A stretch of 64,000 nucleotides of DNA from Anaerophaga thermohalophila DSM 12881 (GTDB lineage Bacteria; Bacteroidota; Bacteroidia; Bacteroidales; Marinilabiliaceae), in assembly GCF_000191885.1 (NCBI RefSeq), contig NZ_AEWI01000012.1, positions 62,001-126,000 on the forward strand. The letters run 5' to 3'. The position numbers and the translations under genes are program-made. The notes under the pieces were generated by a model. The model had not been told where the DNA came from, did not search any database, and was given only the letters and a program-made list of their open reading frames with translations. Shown in pieces: positions 16,950-25,453 of the stretch. How positions within the stretch are numbered: position 1 is the stretch's first letter; each line of letters begins with the position of its first letter.

Positions 16950-17699
16950 ATGAAGAAAATACTTGTTGTTGAAGACGAACCCCTCATGCAGAAGGTCATC
17001 AGACAAGTTATACTGGAACATTTTCCTGACTTCGAATTACTTGAAAGTGTGTATACAGTTGCTGATGCCCTGGAGGCCATTAAAACAAAAAGTCCCAACC
17101 TGGTTTTGCTGGACATTGGCTTGCCCGACGGAACTGCATTTGACCTGCTACGGAAAATTGAACTATTCGACTTTAAAGTAGTGTTCTTATCGGGGCATGA
17201 AGATTATCTTGTTGAGGCGGTAAGGTTTTCTGCGGCAAGTTATGTGCTGAAACCGTTCGATATTTCTGAGCTGGTTCATGCTATCGATAAAGCCGGTGAT
17301 GCCCTTGAGGAGAGTGATTATCAGAAAAAAATGGAAATCCTTCTTACCAATTCCGATTTGCCGGCCACGGCACGAATAGTGGTTTTCCCGACGGTCGACT
17401 CTTCTCAGTCTGTGCTTCTTTCTTCCATATTTTATGGTGAGGCGGTTGCCGGCGGATGTATTATCCATATTGATTCGGGGAAGGATATTTTTGTCCCGAA
17501 ACCTTTACGCCGTTATGAACAAATGTTCTGCAAATATGGATTTATAAGGTGCCATCCGTTATATGTGGTCAACCTTCGCAAGATTACAAGTGTGGACGAA
17601 GATTCATCAAGCATTTTTCTGGAAGACCATAACACCGAAATTCCCATTGATCCAAGAAAATATGAGTTGATAAAACAGCGGTTTTTGGAAATCGGGTAA
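16950..17699 (+). CDS. LytTR family response regulator
   Basis: A 249-residue regulator. The receiver domain (1-120) has the acidic pair in LVVEDEPLM, the phospho-acceptor Asp in LVLLDIGLPDG, the Thr/Ser position in VVFLSGHEDY, and Lys in YVLKPFD. The C-terminal domain (about 145-248) has the LytTR pattern: IIHIDSGKDIFV, then FIRCHPLYVVNLRKITSV, and a closing YELIKQRFLEIG. It should bind DNA direct repeats once phosphorylated by the TPR kinase just upstream (85-bp gap, same strand). Targets are not evident in the window. Confidence 0.92.
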   Translation: MKKILVVEDEPLMQKVIRQVILEHFPDFELLESVYTVADALEAIKTKSPNLVLLDIGLPDGTAFDLLRKIELFDFKVVFLSGHEDYLVEAVRFSAASYVLKPFDISELVHAIDKAGDALEESDYQKKMEILLTNSDLPATARIVVFPTVDSSQSVLLSSIFYGEAVAGGCIIHIDSGKDIFVPKPLRRYEQMFCKYGFIRCHPLYVVNLRKITSVDEDSSSIFLEDHNTEIPIDPRKYELIKQRFLEIG

Positions 17700-17784
17700 A
17701 GGACTTTTCAGACTGTTAATTGGTTGCATTCCTGAATTTATAAACTTTTCCTCTTTCCGCCGGTATTCATTTCGTGTTTTGATC

Positions 17785-18774
17785 TTAAAACGGCTTAAAC
17801 CCGATAATTTTACGTACTTCCCGTATCGTTTTTGAGGCACTTTCGTGAGCTTTCTCGCGACCTGTGTTGGCCACTTTTCTCAAGTAAGCATCATCGCCGG
17901 CAATGGTCTTGATTTTTTCTCTTATGGGAGCGGTGAAATTAATGATGTCTTCGGCCAGTTTCTTTTTTAAATCACCATAGCGGATGGTGCATTTGGCATA
18001 GTCGTCTTTAAACTGTTCAAGAACCTCTGGTTTTGAAACCACTTCCATGATGGTGAAGAGATTTTGAACAGGCTCACTAACCGGAGAATTGGGTTTTGAC
18101 GGGCCGCTGTCGGTAACGGCTCTCATCACTTTCTTCCTGATTGATTCCGGCTCTTCGGCCAGGAAGATGCCGTTTCCTTCAGATTTTCCCATTTTCCCGG
18201 AACCGTCAAGTCCGGGTATTTTAATCAGTGATTCCCCAAAGTTAAAGGCTTGGGGAATAGTGAAATAATCAACTTCATAGATTCGGTTGAAACGATTTGC
18301 AAACTTACGCGTCATTTCAAGATTTTGCTCCTGGTCTTTGCCCACGGGAACTTTTGAAGCCTGATGGATGATAATATCGGCGGCCATAAGAACCGGGTAG
18401 GTCAACAGCCCTGCATTGACATTGTCGGGTTGCTTCCGGGCCTTTTCCTTGAAAGACGTCGTGCGTTCCAGTTCGCCGAGGTACGCATTCATGTTCAGTA
18501 AAAGAGTGAGCTCCGCCACTTCGGGCAAATCACTTTGAATGTATATGGTTGCTTTTTCCGGATCGAGCCCTGCAGCCAGATATTCGGCAAGTACCTGACG
18601 AACATTTCCATGTAAATCGGCAGGATGGGGATGAGTAGTTAGTGAATGATAATCGGCAATAAAAAAGAAACAATTATAGTTTTCCTGCAACTTCAGGAAG
18701 TTCTTAACCGCTCCGAAATAATTACCAAGATGAAGATTCCCGGTTGGACGAATACCACTTACAACAGTTTCCAT
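17785..18774 (-). CDS. trpS: Tryptophanyl-tRNA synthetase
   Basis: A 329-residue class I synthetase. The HIGH equivalent is PTGNLHLGNYFGAV near residue 11-24, and the KMSKS loop appears as GSGKMGKSEGN near 195-205. Other family blocks are YHSLTTHPHP, ADIIIHQASKVPVGKDQEQN and the closing TIREVRKIIGF. It charges tRNA-Trp. Length and order are normal. It is transcribed alone from a TATTTTTG promoter 43 bp upstream; no trp leader peptide or T-box was found in the upstream 150 bp. Confidence 0.96.
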   Translation of the reverse strand: METVVSGIRPTGNLHLGNYFGAVKNFLKLQENYNCFFFIADYHSLTTHPHPADLHGNVRQVLAEYLAAGLDPEKATIYIQSDLPEVAELTLLLNMNAYLGELERTTSFKEKARKQPDNVNAGLLTYPVLMAADIIIHQASKVPVGKDQEQNLEMTRKFANRFNRIYEVDYFTIPQAFNFGESLIKIPGLDGSGKMGKSEGNGIFLAEEPESIRKKVMRAVTDSGPSKPNSPVSEPVQNLFTIMEVVSKPEVLEQFKDDYAKCTIRYGDLKKKLAEDIINFTAPIREKIKTIAGDDAYLRKVANTGREKAHESASKTIREVRKIIGFKPF

Positions 18775-19096
18775 AATGCGTTTCCTAATCTGAATGTCAT
18801 TGCTTTAAAACGGACACAAAAATAGTAAAAATAAGAGGTATTACAACGTTCCGTCTCACCGAAACAACAAACCCGTGCCAAATGAGGTACTGAGGCAAAA
18901 CCTGTATCGATATCTTCCGTGGAGTAATGACAAGAACACTAAGTAACATTAGCCAAAATAAAACGGGCATTCCTCAAATTTCCTTTGAGTCTGTAATGGA
19001 CTTTATCATGTTTTTTTATTATTTTCACTCAAAATCTTGCTTGCAAGAACTTAGTTTTAAAAAAGTTTTTAAAACCCAAATCCCAAACTTTGAGAT
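18775..19096. other. Intergenic region trpS / PAS kinase
   Basis: This 322-bp divergent gap holds the trpS promoter box (18817-18824). Near the kinase start there is CTTTG (19086-19091) without the TA of a full -7 box. Nothing else was recognised: no tRNA, repeat or terminator. Confidence 0.5.
18817..18824 (-). promoter_or_regulatory. -7 promoter box of trpS
   Basis: The minus strand reads TATTTTTG, an exact TAnnTTTG match, 42 bp before the trpS ATG. Confidence 0.55.
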
Positions 19097-21763
19097 ATGC
19101 AGGATGTTAAGGGCTTTCCCCCTACAGCACAGGAAACATTGGACATGTTGTCAGATTTTACCGGCTCTTATGCTGTGCTCACGGTAGATACCGGCAATGA
19201 TTTTTCTTTTATCCGGGCTTTTCCGCCAAATATAGACAAACCTGAAACTGAGGAAGTGTTGTCAGATATTTTACACGCTTTAAATGATTTTGGGAAAAAC
19301 ATTTCCGGATGGCAGGAATTGAGTGATCGAAAGTATATTAAACCTTTTTCTTCGGGTCGTTTTATTAATCTGTCGGTTGCCTCCTTGTCGGGTACCTGTC
19401 GCCTTTGTTTGTTTTGTAATGAGGATAATTACTGGGATCGCCGGCAACTTTTGTTGATGGATCAAACCCGGCAGATAATAGAACAACAGTTCGAGAACTA
19501 CTTTTTTGAAAAAAAAGATGGAGAATCCGCCGATAATGAGAAGTTTAGGTTGTTGTTTGATTTTTTCCCGGTTGGAATCTTCTTCTATAATACCTCTCTT
19601 GAAATAACAGCCTTTAATGAACGGTTTGCCTCTATTTTGTCGGTTCCTTCAGCGAAATTGCTGAATTTTGACCTGACAAATGTCGTTGATTCTTCTGTTC
19701 TGCCTGCCATTAAAGCACCATTGTCGGGCGAAGAAGGGCTTTATGAAGGCCCCTATACTTACACGATTAATGGTAAAACCGTCAATTTAAGGCTTAAAAC
19801 AGCACCCATACTCAATGCGTCGAATAACATTACCGGAATTATGGGAGTGGTACAGGACAATACCGAACGTATTCAGACGCTTCATGATCTCAATGAAAGT
19901 AAAGACCGGTTGAGAGTACTAATAAATGCCACGCCTGATATAATATGTTTTAAAGATGCTAAAGGGAGGTGGATGGAGGCAAATGAATCTATCCAGGAAC
20001 TATTTCGTTTGAAAGGGAAGAATTTCCTTTTTAAAAGTGAAGAGCATCTTAAGAAAATGGTTCCCGAGCTGGCAGAGGTGTTCGAAAAATGCAGAGAATC
20101 GGACATGCAAGCCTGGGAAAAGCGAGAGCCTGTGACGGTCGAAGAAACCGTGCCCTTACTTAATGGTGACGAGCGTAAATTTGATGTGATAAAGACGCCT
20201 GTTTTTGATGAACATGGAAACAGGAAAGGCCTTGTAATTTTAGGACGTGACATTACTGCCCGAAAAAAAGCCGAAGAAATGCTTCGCGAAAGCGAAGAGC
20301 GGTTCCGGATTGTAGCGACTCATGCCAATGACATTATTTTTGAATGGGATCCAAAAACCGATAAAATGAGTTGGTTTGGCAAAGCCGGTTATATTGGTAA
20401 TGCTAAGGTGCCTCCTCAGTCGTTTGATGATTTCATTGGATTGGTGCATACCGAAGACAGAGAGCGTATTTCCCGTTTTTGGAAGAACCGGTTTTTTCTT
20501 AAGGAAGAATGGAAAGACGAATTCAGAATTGATTCAGCAGGCGGGAAAGTGAAATATTACAGAGGCAGTGGCATTATGATATTTAAGGAAGGAAAGCCTG
20601 ATAAAGCGATTGGAACTTTTACCGATGTCACACAGGAGAAAGAACTGATAAACAGTTTGCGGGACGCTGTGGAAGTGGCCCAGCATAATCAGGCCAGGAT
20701 AACAGGCCTTCTCTCGGTTATTCCCGACATTATTTTTATTTTCGACAGAGAAGGTGTCATTAAGGATTACCATGCAGAAAGTATTAATTCGCTTTATGCG
20801 TCACCCGACGTTTTTCTCGATCAGCCGGTCGACGAAGTTTTGCCATCCGAAGTTGCCCGCCTCACCCGTGAAAAGATAAATGAAGTCGCCCGGCATAAGG
20901 GGATTGAAACTTATGAGTATGAATTATCCAATAAAGGCATTTGCGAGGTTTATGAATCCCGCATGGTCTATGTCGACGATAACCGTTTTATGACCATTGT
21001 CCGTGACGTTACACATGCCCGTCAGGTAGAAAAAGAACTTATTGAAGCAAAAGAACAGGCTGAGAAGAGTGACCGCCTGAAATCGGCTTTTCTTGCCAAT
21101 ATGAGCCATGAGATACGTACGCCTATGAATGGTATTATAGGGTTTTCAGAGTTACTCAGGAATAATGACCTTAGCGATAATGAGAGGCAGAATTGCATCG
21201 ATGTTATCGTGAAAAGCGGTCAGCAATTACTTTCAATCATTAACGATGTTCTTGAAATTTCACAACTCGAAACCGGGCAGATAACTGTTTTACCAAACCG
21301 TGTCAACTTAAACAGGCTGATGAATGACCTTGCCCGTTTCTTCATGATGGAAGCAAACGAAAAATCCGTTGAACTGAAATGTCTTTTGCCTGACGAAGAC
21401 TATTTTCTCTTTGTTGACGGGGGAAAAATTACACAAATATTCAATAATCTTATCAGCAACGCATTTAAATATACACCTCCCGGCGGGCAAATTGTTTTCG
21501 GATTTGAGCCTTTGGCTGATAATGTGCGGTTTTTTGTCAAGGACAATGGAATAGGCATTGACCCCCAACATCATAAACTAATCTTTGAACGTTTTGGTCA
21601 GGTCGTGAAGGCAGGGGCCAAAAATAAGGGAGGCACAGGCCTGGGCCTCTCCATTTGCAAGAGCCTTGTTGAACTGATGGGAGGTAAAATATGGGTCGAA
21701 TCGGAGCCGGGATACGGATCAGACTTCTTTTTTACTATTCCCGTTAAGGAACAAGGTGAATGA
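19097..21763 (+). CDS. Multi-PAS sensor histidine kinase
   Basis: An 888-residue soluble kinase with no membrane segment. After an N-terminal GAF-like region (about 1-140) come four PAS domains: about 150-270 (FFPVGIFFYNTSLEITAFNE), 275-395 (LINATPDIICFKDAKGRW), 400-520 (VATHANDIIFEWDPKTDKM) and 530-640 (LLSVIPDIIFIFDREGVI). PAC ends such as LVILGRDITARKKAEEML separate them. The HisKA box is FLANMSHEIRTPMNGIIGF (His near 678), followed by the N, G1 and G2 boxes NNLISNAFKYT, VKDNGIGID and GGTGLGLSIC. There is no receiver domain and no adjacent regulator, so its partner is unknown. It probably senses a cytoplasmic redox or ligand signal. Confidence 0.9.
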   Translation: MQDVKGFPPTAQETLDMLSDFTGSYAVLTVDTGNDFSFIRAFPPNIDKPETEEVLSDILHALNDFGKNISGWQELSDRKYIKPFSSGRFINLSVASLSGTCRLCLFCNEDNYWDRRQLLLMDQTRQIIEQQFENYFFEKKDGESADNEKFRLLFDFFPVGIFFYNTSLEITAFNERFASILSVPSAKLLNFDLTNVVDSSVLPAIKAPLSGEEGLYEGPYTYTINGKTVNLRLKTAPILNASNNITGIMGVVQDNTERIQTLHDLNESKDRLRVLINATPDIICFKDAKGRWMEANESIQELFRLKGKNFLFKSEEHLKKMVPELAEVFEKCRESDMQAWEKREPVTVEETVPLLNGDERKFDVIKTPVFDEHGNRKGLVILGRDITARKKAEEMLRESEERFRIVATHANDIIFEWDPKTDKMSWFGKAGYIGNAKVPPQSFDDFIGLVHTEDRERISRFWKNRFFLKEEWKDEFRIDSAGGKVKYYRGSGIMIFKEGKPDKAIGTFTDVTQEKELINSLRDAVEVAQHNQARITGLLSVIPDIIFIFDREGVIKDYHAESINSLYASPDVFLDQPVDEVLPSEVARLTREKINEVARHKGIETYEYELSNKGICEVYESRMVYVDDNRFMTIVRDVTHARQVEKELIEAKEQAEKSDRLKSAFLANMSHEIRTPMNGIIGFSELLRNNDLSDNERQNCIDVIVKSGQQLLSIINDVLEISQLETGQITVLPNRVNLNRLMNDLARFFMMEANEKSVELKCLLPDEDYFLFVDGGKITQIFNNLISNAFKYTPPGGQIVFGFEPLADNVRFFVKDNGIGIDPQHHKLIFERFGQVVKAGAKNKGGTGLGLSICKSLVELMGGKIWVESEPGYGSDFFFTIPVKEQGE

Positions 21764-22312
21764 GTTTCTCCATGATTGCTTTTTGATATCCATTTAACTT
21801 CCTATGCTATCCCCCAAATAGGTCTTGTAGGATGTTTGCTCAATGCTTACTCTTCTGCCTGTAAATCACTTTAAAATTACCAACTGCTCAAAACATGATA
21901 TCTTGTTGGTTTTCAGGGATGTCTGTATCAGCGTATCCCACTAATGACTAATGACTAATGACTAAAAACTAAAAACTAATGACTAAAAACTAATGACTAA
22001 ATGACTTCCACCCAACTCAAAGCACAAACCCCTCTGTTAAGGTAAGTCTTCGTAAAAAATAGTCGTTCGTTCATTGCCCTGTTTTGTCGTTTCATCTTTC
22101 TTTTTTGTTGTTATGTCGGTTATGATTTGATATCTGAGTCAGATTGACTTTACTTTGCTTCATTAAACGCCTCTGTGAACCTGGTTTAAGTTATTGGTCT
22201 AATTGAAGTTCCATGATTGATGTACGACACCTTCGGCGTCGTGTTTTATTTTGATAAAATTTACTAGTGGAACTACTGCCAGATATAAAAAATCAGATTA
22301 TAGAATTAAGTC
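21764..22312. other. Intergenic region with tandem repeat and an R1 fragment
   Basis: This 549-bp gap contains a 10-bp tandem repeat at 21940-22005 (TAATGACTAA/TAAAAACTAA units), a partial R1 fragment (22184-22222, TTTAAGTTATTGGTCTAAT) and a small hairpin with ACGAC/GTCGT arms (22223-22241). No coding frame or promoter box stands out. Confidence 0.5.
21940..22005. repeat. Short tandem repeat, unit about 9-10 bp
   Basis: Units of CTAATGA and CTAAAAA alternate with little divergence over about 66 bp. This kind of low-complexity repeat is slippage-prone. It is not coding. Confidence 0.75.
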
Positions 22313-23119
22313 ATGATGAGAAAATTCCTGTATTTATTCGCTATAGTGCCATTGCTCTTCGGATGTGAGAGGGTGATCGAATATAGTCCGTACCAGAGTG
22401 GAACCAGAATTATCCCTGAAGATATTAATGTTGAAGCTGTTGAACGCCTTACCAGGGAGAGCAGCGATTCATTTCAGCCCTTTACCATTGCTCTTCTTGG
22501 TGACAGTCACACTTATTACGATGATTTTACCGATCAGATTGAGTATCTGAACCGGATTGACAGCATCGATTTTGTTGTGCACAACGGAGACATTACCCTG
22601 AGTGGAATTTATCGTGAGTTTTTGTGGTTTCACGACATTACTTCTTCGTTGAAACATCCAATGATTACCCTTATTGGGAATCATGATTATCTTTCCAACG
22701 GAGTAAATGTTTACAAAGAAATGTTCGGACCAACAAATTTTGTTTTGGACTATAATAATTGCAGGTTTATTTTCTTCGATGATATCATTTGGGAAAAAAA
22801 TGTTGAGGACCCTGATTTCGAATGGTTATATAATGCTTCCAATGTAAAGCAGGAAAAAGGACTTGATTATGTCTTTGTTGCTGCTCACATCCCGCCCTGG
22901 GATTCCTCTTTCAGTATAGGGAACCGCTATCTTTTCTGTAAATTACTTGAAGCTAATGAAGTTGATTTATCAATTCACGGACATACGCATAGCTTTTTTC
23001 ACGGATTTAGAGATGATTGTGATGTTCCCTTTTTAATTACCGGGGACAGTACCGACCGTGAGATTGTGTTGCTTGAAATAAAAAAGGATACTGTGATAGT
23101 GACCCGTCAGCCCATTTAA
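22313..23119 (+). CDS. Metallophosphoesterase lipoprotein
   Basis: A 268-residue calcineurin-like phosphoesterase. The signal peptide ends in a lipobox (VPLLFGC, Cys18), so it is a lipoprotein. All five metal-binding blocks are present: LLGDSHTYY, VVHNGDITLSG, LIGNHDY, VAAHIPPWD and IHGHTHSF. Such proteins hydrolyse phosphoesters with two metal ions; the substrate is unknown. Start ATGATG at 22313. It is followed after only 2 bp by the gene at 23122, so the two are likely a transcription unit. The upstream region carries R1 and repeat debris rather than an obvious promoter. Confidence 0.87.
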   Translation: MMRKFLYLFAIVPLLFGCERVIEYSPYQSGTRIIPEDINVEAVERLTRESSDSFQPFTIALLGDSHTYYDDFTDQIEYLNRIDSIDFVVHNGDITLSGIYREFLWFHDITSSLKHPMITLIGNHDYLSNGVNVYKEMFGPTNFVLDYNNCRFIFFDDIIWEKNVEDPDFEWLYNASNVKQEKGLDYVFVAAHIPPWDSSFSIGNRYLFCKLLEANEVDLSIHGHTHSFFHGFRDDCDVPFLITGDSTDREIVLLEIKKDTVIVTRQPI

Positions 23120-23121
23120 TC

Positions 23122-23787
23122 ATGAGATATTTAAGAGAAACAATGATATTCCTGCTGGCATCTTTTGTTTACGAAGCAGAAGGTCAGATACCAACCTCAG
23201 GAAGTTACCCGAAAGGAGAATTTCTTGAACGACTGTACGAACCCCGTCAGAAAATAATAGGAGAAGATACCCTGTACATTCGTCCCCGGTGGTTTGTCCC
23301 TTCTCATGTAAAGATACAATATGCCGGTAGTATTGGGTTTATTTCAGTTGGAGCCGGTTATCGGCTTTGGGATATTTATGAACCGACTTTGATGTATGGT
23401 TATCTTTCAGAAGGTCTGGGCGGAAGCGATGTTTCTGTCCATACAATTTCTTTGAAAAACGGTTTTTATCTTACGTCGTCGCCCTGGTTCGGGCATTACT
23501 GGCCCCGGGTCGGACTTTTGATAAACTGGGGACATACCAAAAATACGTTTCGTAAACTGCCCCCACATTATCCCGAAAAATATTATTTCCAAAACAAAAT
23601 ACATGTGGCCCCCTTTTGGGGAGGGGAATGGCATTTCCAAATTAAGGATAAGCATTTATCGGGTGTGGGTATTTATTTCGAATTTTCTGCTCTGGATGCG
23701 TACCTACTCGAAGCCGTCAGAACCAAATACGTCCGGATGACAGATATTTGGAGCCTGGGAATAGGAATTTCCTTTTATTTTCAATAG
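23122..23787 (+). CDS. Putative outer membrane beta-barrel or surface protein
   Basis: A 221-residue protein with a probable signal peptide (residues 1-22, ending EAEGQ). The rest alternates hydrophobic and polar residues with many aromatics: YAGSIGFISVGAGYRLWDIY, VSVHTISLKNGFYL, HVAPFWGGEWHFQI and a C terminus WSLGIGISFYFQ ending in an aromatic/polar pair. This is the pattern of an outer membrane barrel of about 8-10 strands. I do not recognise the family. It is coupled to the phosphoesterase upstream. Repeat R1e starts 5 bp after its stop codon. Confidence 0.6.
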   Translation: MRYLRETMIFLLASFVYEAEGQIPTSGSYPKGEFLERLYEPRQKIIGEDTLYIRPRWFVPSHVKIQYAGSIGFISVGAGYRLWDIYEPTLMYGYLSEGLGGSDVSVHTISLKNGFYLTSSPWFGHYWPRVGLLINWGHTKNTFRKLPPHYPEKYYFQNKIHVAPFWGGEWHFQIKDKHLSGVGIYFEFSALDAYLLEAVRTKYVRMTDIWSLGIGISFYFQ

Positions 23788-23791
23788 TATT

Positions 23792-23893
23792 TTCATTCGT
23801 ATAAAATTAGTCTAAGTTATTGGTCGAATGTAACTCGCATGATTGATTTTATACATGTCCTTTTGTGACAAACCATGTCATGCCAGTTTCATC
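23792..23893 (+). repeat. Dispersed repeat R1, copy e
   Basis: It runs TTCATTCGTATAAAATTAGT, TCTAAGTTATTGGTC, AACTCGCATG, TTTATACATGTCCTTTTGTG to GCCAGTTTCATC. It is a complete unit, but the inner AAGAAC arm is altered. Confidence 0.8.
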
Positions 23894-23907
23894 TTACATT
23901 TAATAAA

Positions 23908-24033
23908 TTGTTACGGCTGTTAGAATTGTTAAAGTTGTTAATATTGTTAATATGTTAGTTGTTAGAATATTATAAGTTTTATTACATTAGCTAACAATCC
24001 CAACAATCTAACAATTTAACAGTCCTAACAATT
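23908..24033. repeat. Inverted low-complexity arms (TTGTTA / TAACAA)
   Basis: The left arm (23908-23966) repeats TTGTTA-like words; the right arm (23990-24033) repeats TAACAATC-like words. Together they can form a large imperfect hairpin with a loop of about 25 nt. Confidence 0.6.
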
Positions 24034-24034
24034 T

Positions 24035-24086
24035 TTGCCATGCTCATTTTATCCGTATAAAATATATTTAAGTTATTGGAATGATA
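24035..24086 (+). repeat. Dispersed repeat R1, copy f (junction fragment)
   Basis: TTGCCATGCTCATTTTATCC is followed by GTATAAAATATATTTAAGTT, which is the end of one R1 unit joined to the beginning of the next. The remainder of both units is missing. Confidence 0.65.
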
Positions 24087-24112
24087 CAACTTATCATACT
24101 TTAATTGATGGT

Positions 24113-24179
24113 AGATTCTTCACTCCGCTCAGAAAGACAGAGCGCCAGTGTTATTCTGAGGAGGCACGACGAAGAATCT
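24113..24179. repeat. Repeat R3, copy a (inverted pair)
   Basis: AGATTCTTCACTCCGCTCAG faces TTCTGAGGAGGCACGACGAA and GAATCT, forming an imperfect stem. Similar AGATTCTTCGC/TCAGAATGAC repeats are common in Bacteroidota genomes. Confidence 0.7.
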
Positions 24180-24243
24180 TTCCCTTGTTACAACACGTTC
24201 CTTTCGCTGTTTTTTATCATTCAAAGAATCTTCGCCACTGATG

Positions 24244-24313
24244 AGATTCTTCGCTTCGCTCAGAATGACAAAACTGTCTAATGTCATTCTGAGGAGGTAA
24301 CGACGAAGAATCT
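24244..24313. repeat. Repeat R3, copy b (inverted pair)
   Basis: AGATTCTTCGCTTCGCTCAG with AATGACA faces TGTCATTCTGAGGAGG and CGACGAAGAATCT. It is the better preserved of the two pairs. Confidence 0.7.
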
Positions 24314-24413
24314 GTTCCCTGTTTTTGATTTCTTTGATGATTAGAGGATAGTGTCGTGTCATGCTTGTTTCAAAATAGGATGGAATGCTGTTTCTATCTT
24401 TATGTGGTTTTGC

Positions 24414-24421
24414 TATTTTTG
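24414..24421 (+). promoter_or_regulatory. -7 promoter box of tsaB
   Basis: TATTTTTG matches TAnnTTTG, 15 bp before the ATG at 24437. It supports that start over the in-frame codon at 24356. Confidence 0.5.
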
Positions 24422-24436
24422 CCAGAAATTCATGTG

Positions 24437-25144
24437 ATGGCGTATATACTTTGTATCGAAACTTCTACTTCGATTTGTTCGGTGGCCCTGGTAAAAGACG
24501 GCAAGGTGATTGCAGCACGACAGGACAATGAAGGTAACTCTCATGCCAACAGGCTGACCGTGCTTATAGACGAGCTGTTTGGTGATTCTGCTGTACCTGT
24601 TGGGCTAAGCGATATAGATGCTGTGGCTGTGAGCAGCGGACCGGGGTCTTACACCGGATTGCGAATAGGCGTATCTACAGCAAAAGGCATTTGCTTCGCA
24701 TTGGATAAACCTTTGATTGCTATTCCTTCTCTCGCCGTGCTGGCCTGGCCTGTAGTGAAGCGCTATTCTGAGGAATCTGAAGAGGGGGAGAGTTGGTTTT
24801 GCCCGATGATTGATGCACGCCGGATGGAAGTTTACACCGCTATGTTTGATCGAAAAATGGAGCAAAAAAGAGCAACTTCGGCCGACATAATCGACGAGAA
24901 CAGTTATCGTGATATTCTGGATGTACGAAGCGTATTCTTTTTCGGCAATGGTGCTGAGAAATGCAAGGATGCTTTGAAGCACCCCAATGCAATCTTTCCT
25001 GCCGACGAAGGGCCGCTCGCCCGTAACATGGCATCGCTGGCCAACGATGCCTGGAATAATAAAAAATTTGAAGATGTGGCCTATTTTGAGCCTTTCTATT
25101 TAAAGGATTTCATTGCGACCATTCCTAAAAGAAAAATACTATAA
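24437..25144 (+). CDS. tsaB: tRNA threonylcarbamoyladenosine biosynthesis protein TsaB
   Basis: A 235-residue ASKHA-fold protein that scaffolds TsaD and TsaE in making t6A at tRNA position 37. It begins MAYILCIETSTSICSVALV; the second family block is DIDAVAVSSGPGSYTGLRIG followed by KGICFALDKPLIAI. The frame is open further left, but the family start and promoter box place the ATG at 24437. It is single here: tsaC, tsaD and tsaE are elsewhere. The R2c palindrome begins with the base after the stop and may terminate the transcript. Confidence 0.93.
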   Translation: MAYILCIETSTSICSVALVKDGKVIAARQDNEGNSHANRLTVLIDELFGDSAVPVGLSDIDAVAVSSGPGSYTGLRIGVSTAKGICFALDKPLIAIPSLAVLAWPVVKRYSEESEEGESWFCPMIDARRMEVYTAMFDRKMEQKRATSADIIDENSYRDILDVRSVFFFGNGAEKCKDALKHPNAIFPADEGPLARNMASLANDAWNNKKFEDVAYFEPFYLKDFIATIPKRKIL

Positions 25145-25285
25145 GAGACCGGCATAAAAAGCATATTTTTGTCAAAATCAAGGCGTTTTAAATTTCTGTA
25201 ACGGAGATAACTCATTGTTAATGAGCATGAAAAAATTTAAAACAACAACGAGTTTGGCAACAAAGATGCTTTTTATGCCGGACTC
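25145..25285 (+). repeat. Palindromic element R2, copy c
   Basis: It begins GAGACCGGCATAAAAAGC and ends GCTTTTTATGCCGGACTC; the outer arms GGCATAAAAAGCAT and ATGCTTTTTATGCC are perfectly complementary. The middle matches R2a with few changes. A perfect target duplication is not visible (ATAAGA left against ATAGGA right at best). The 168 bp after it to the asd stop show nothing. Confidence 0.82.
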
Positions 25286-25453
25286 ATAGGAAAAATACAT
25301 ATTCTGGTTACTGGACACCCCGGCTTAAACCCTTAGCCTCAACCTCTTGTTTAGGCATTTGATGGATTATGGTTTACTAAAATATCCTGCTGGTTGATGA
25401 TGACCTGTTTCCGGGCACAGAACTCACCAGGCACTTTACTGACTAAATTACTT

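Larger units (their letters stand above)
23788..24413. other. Repeat-filled intergenic region upstream of tsaB
   Basis: This 600-bp gap is a mosaic: R1e, a pair of inverted low-complexity arms, partial R1f, and two inverted R3 pairs. No coding frame is visible. The tsaB promoter begins at 24414. Confidence 0.6.

Noticed and set aside
25139-25291. Target duplication around R2c
   Set aside because: Only an imperfect ATAAGA/ATAGGA match with uncertain borders; not counted.
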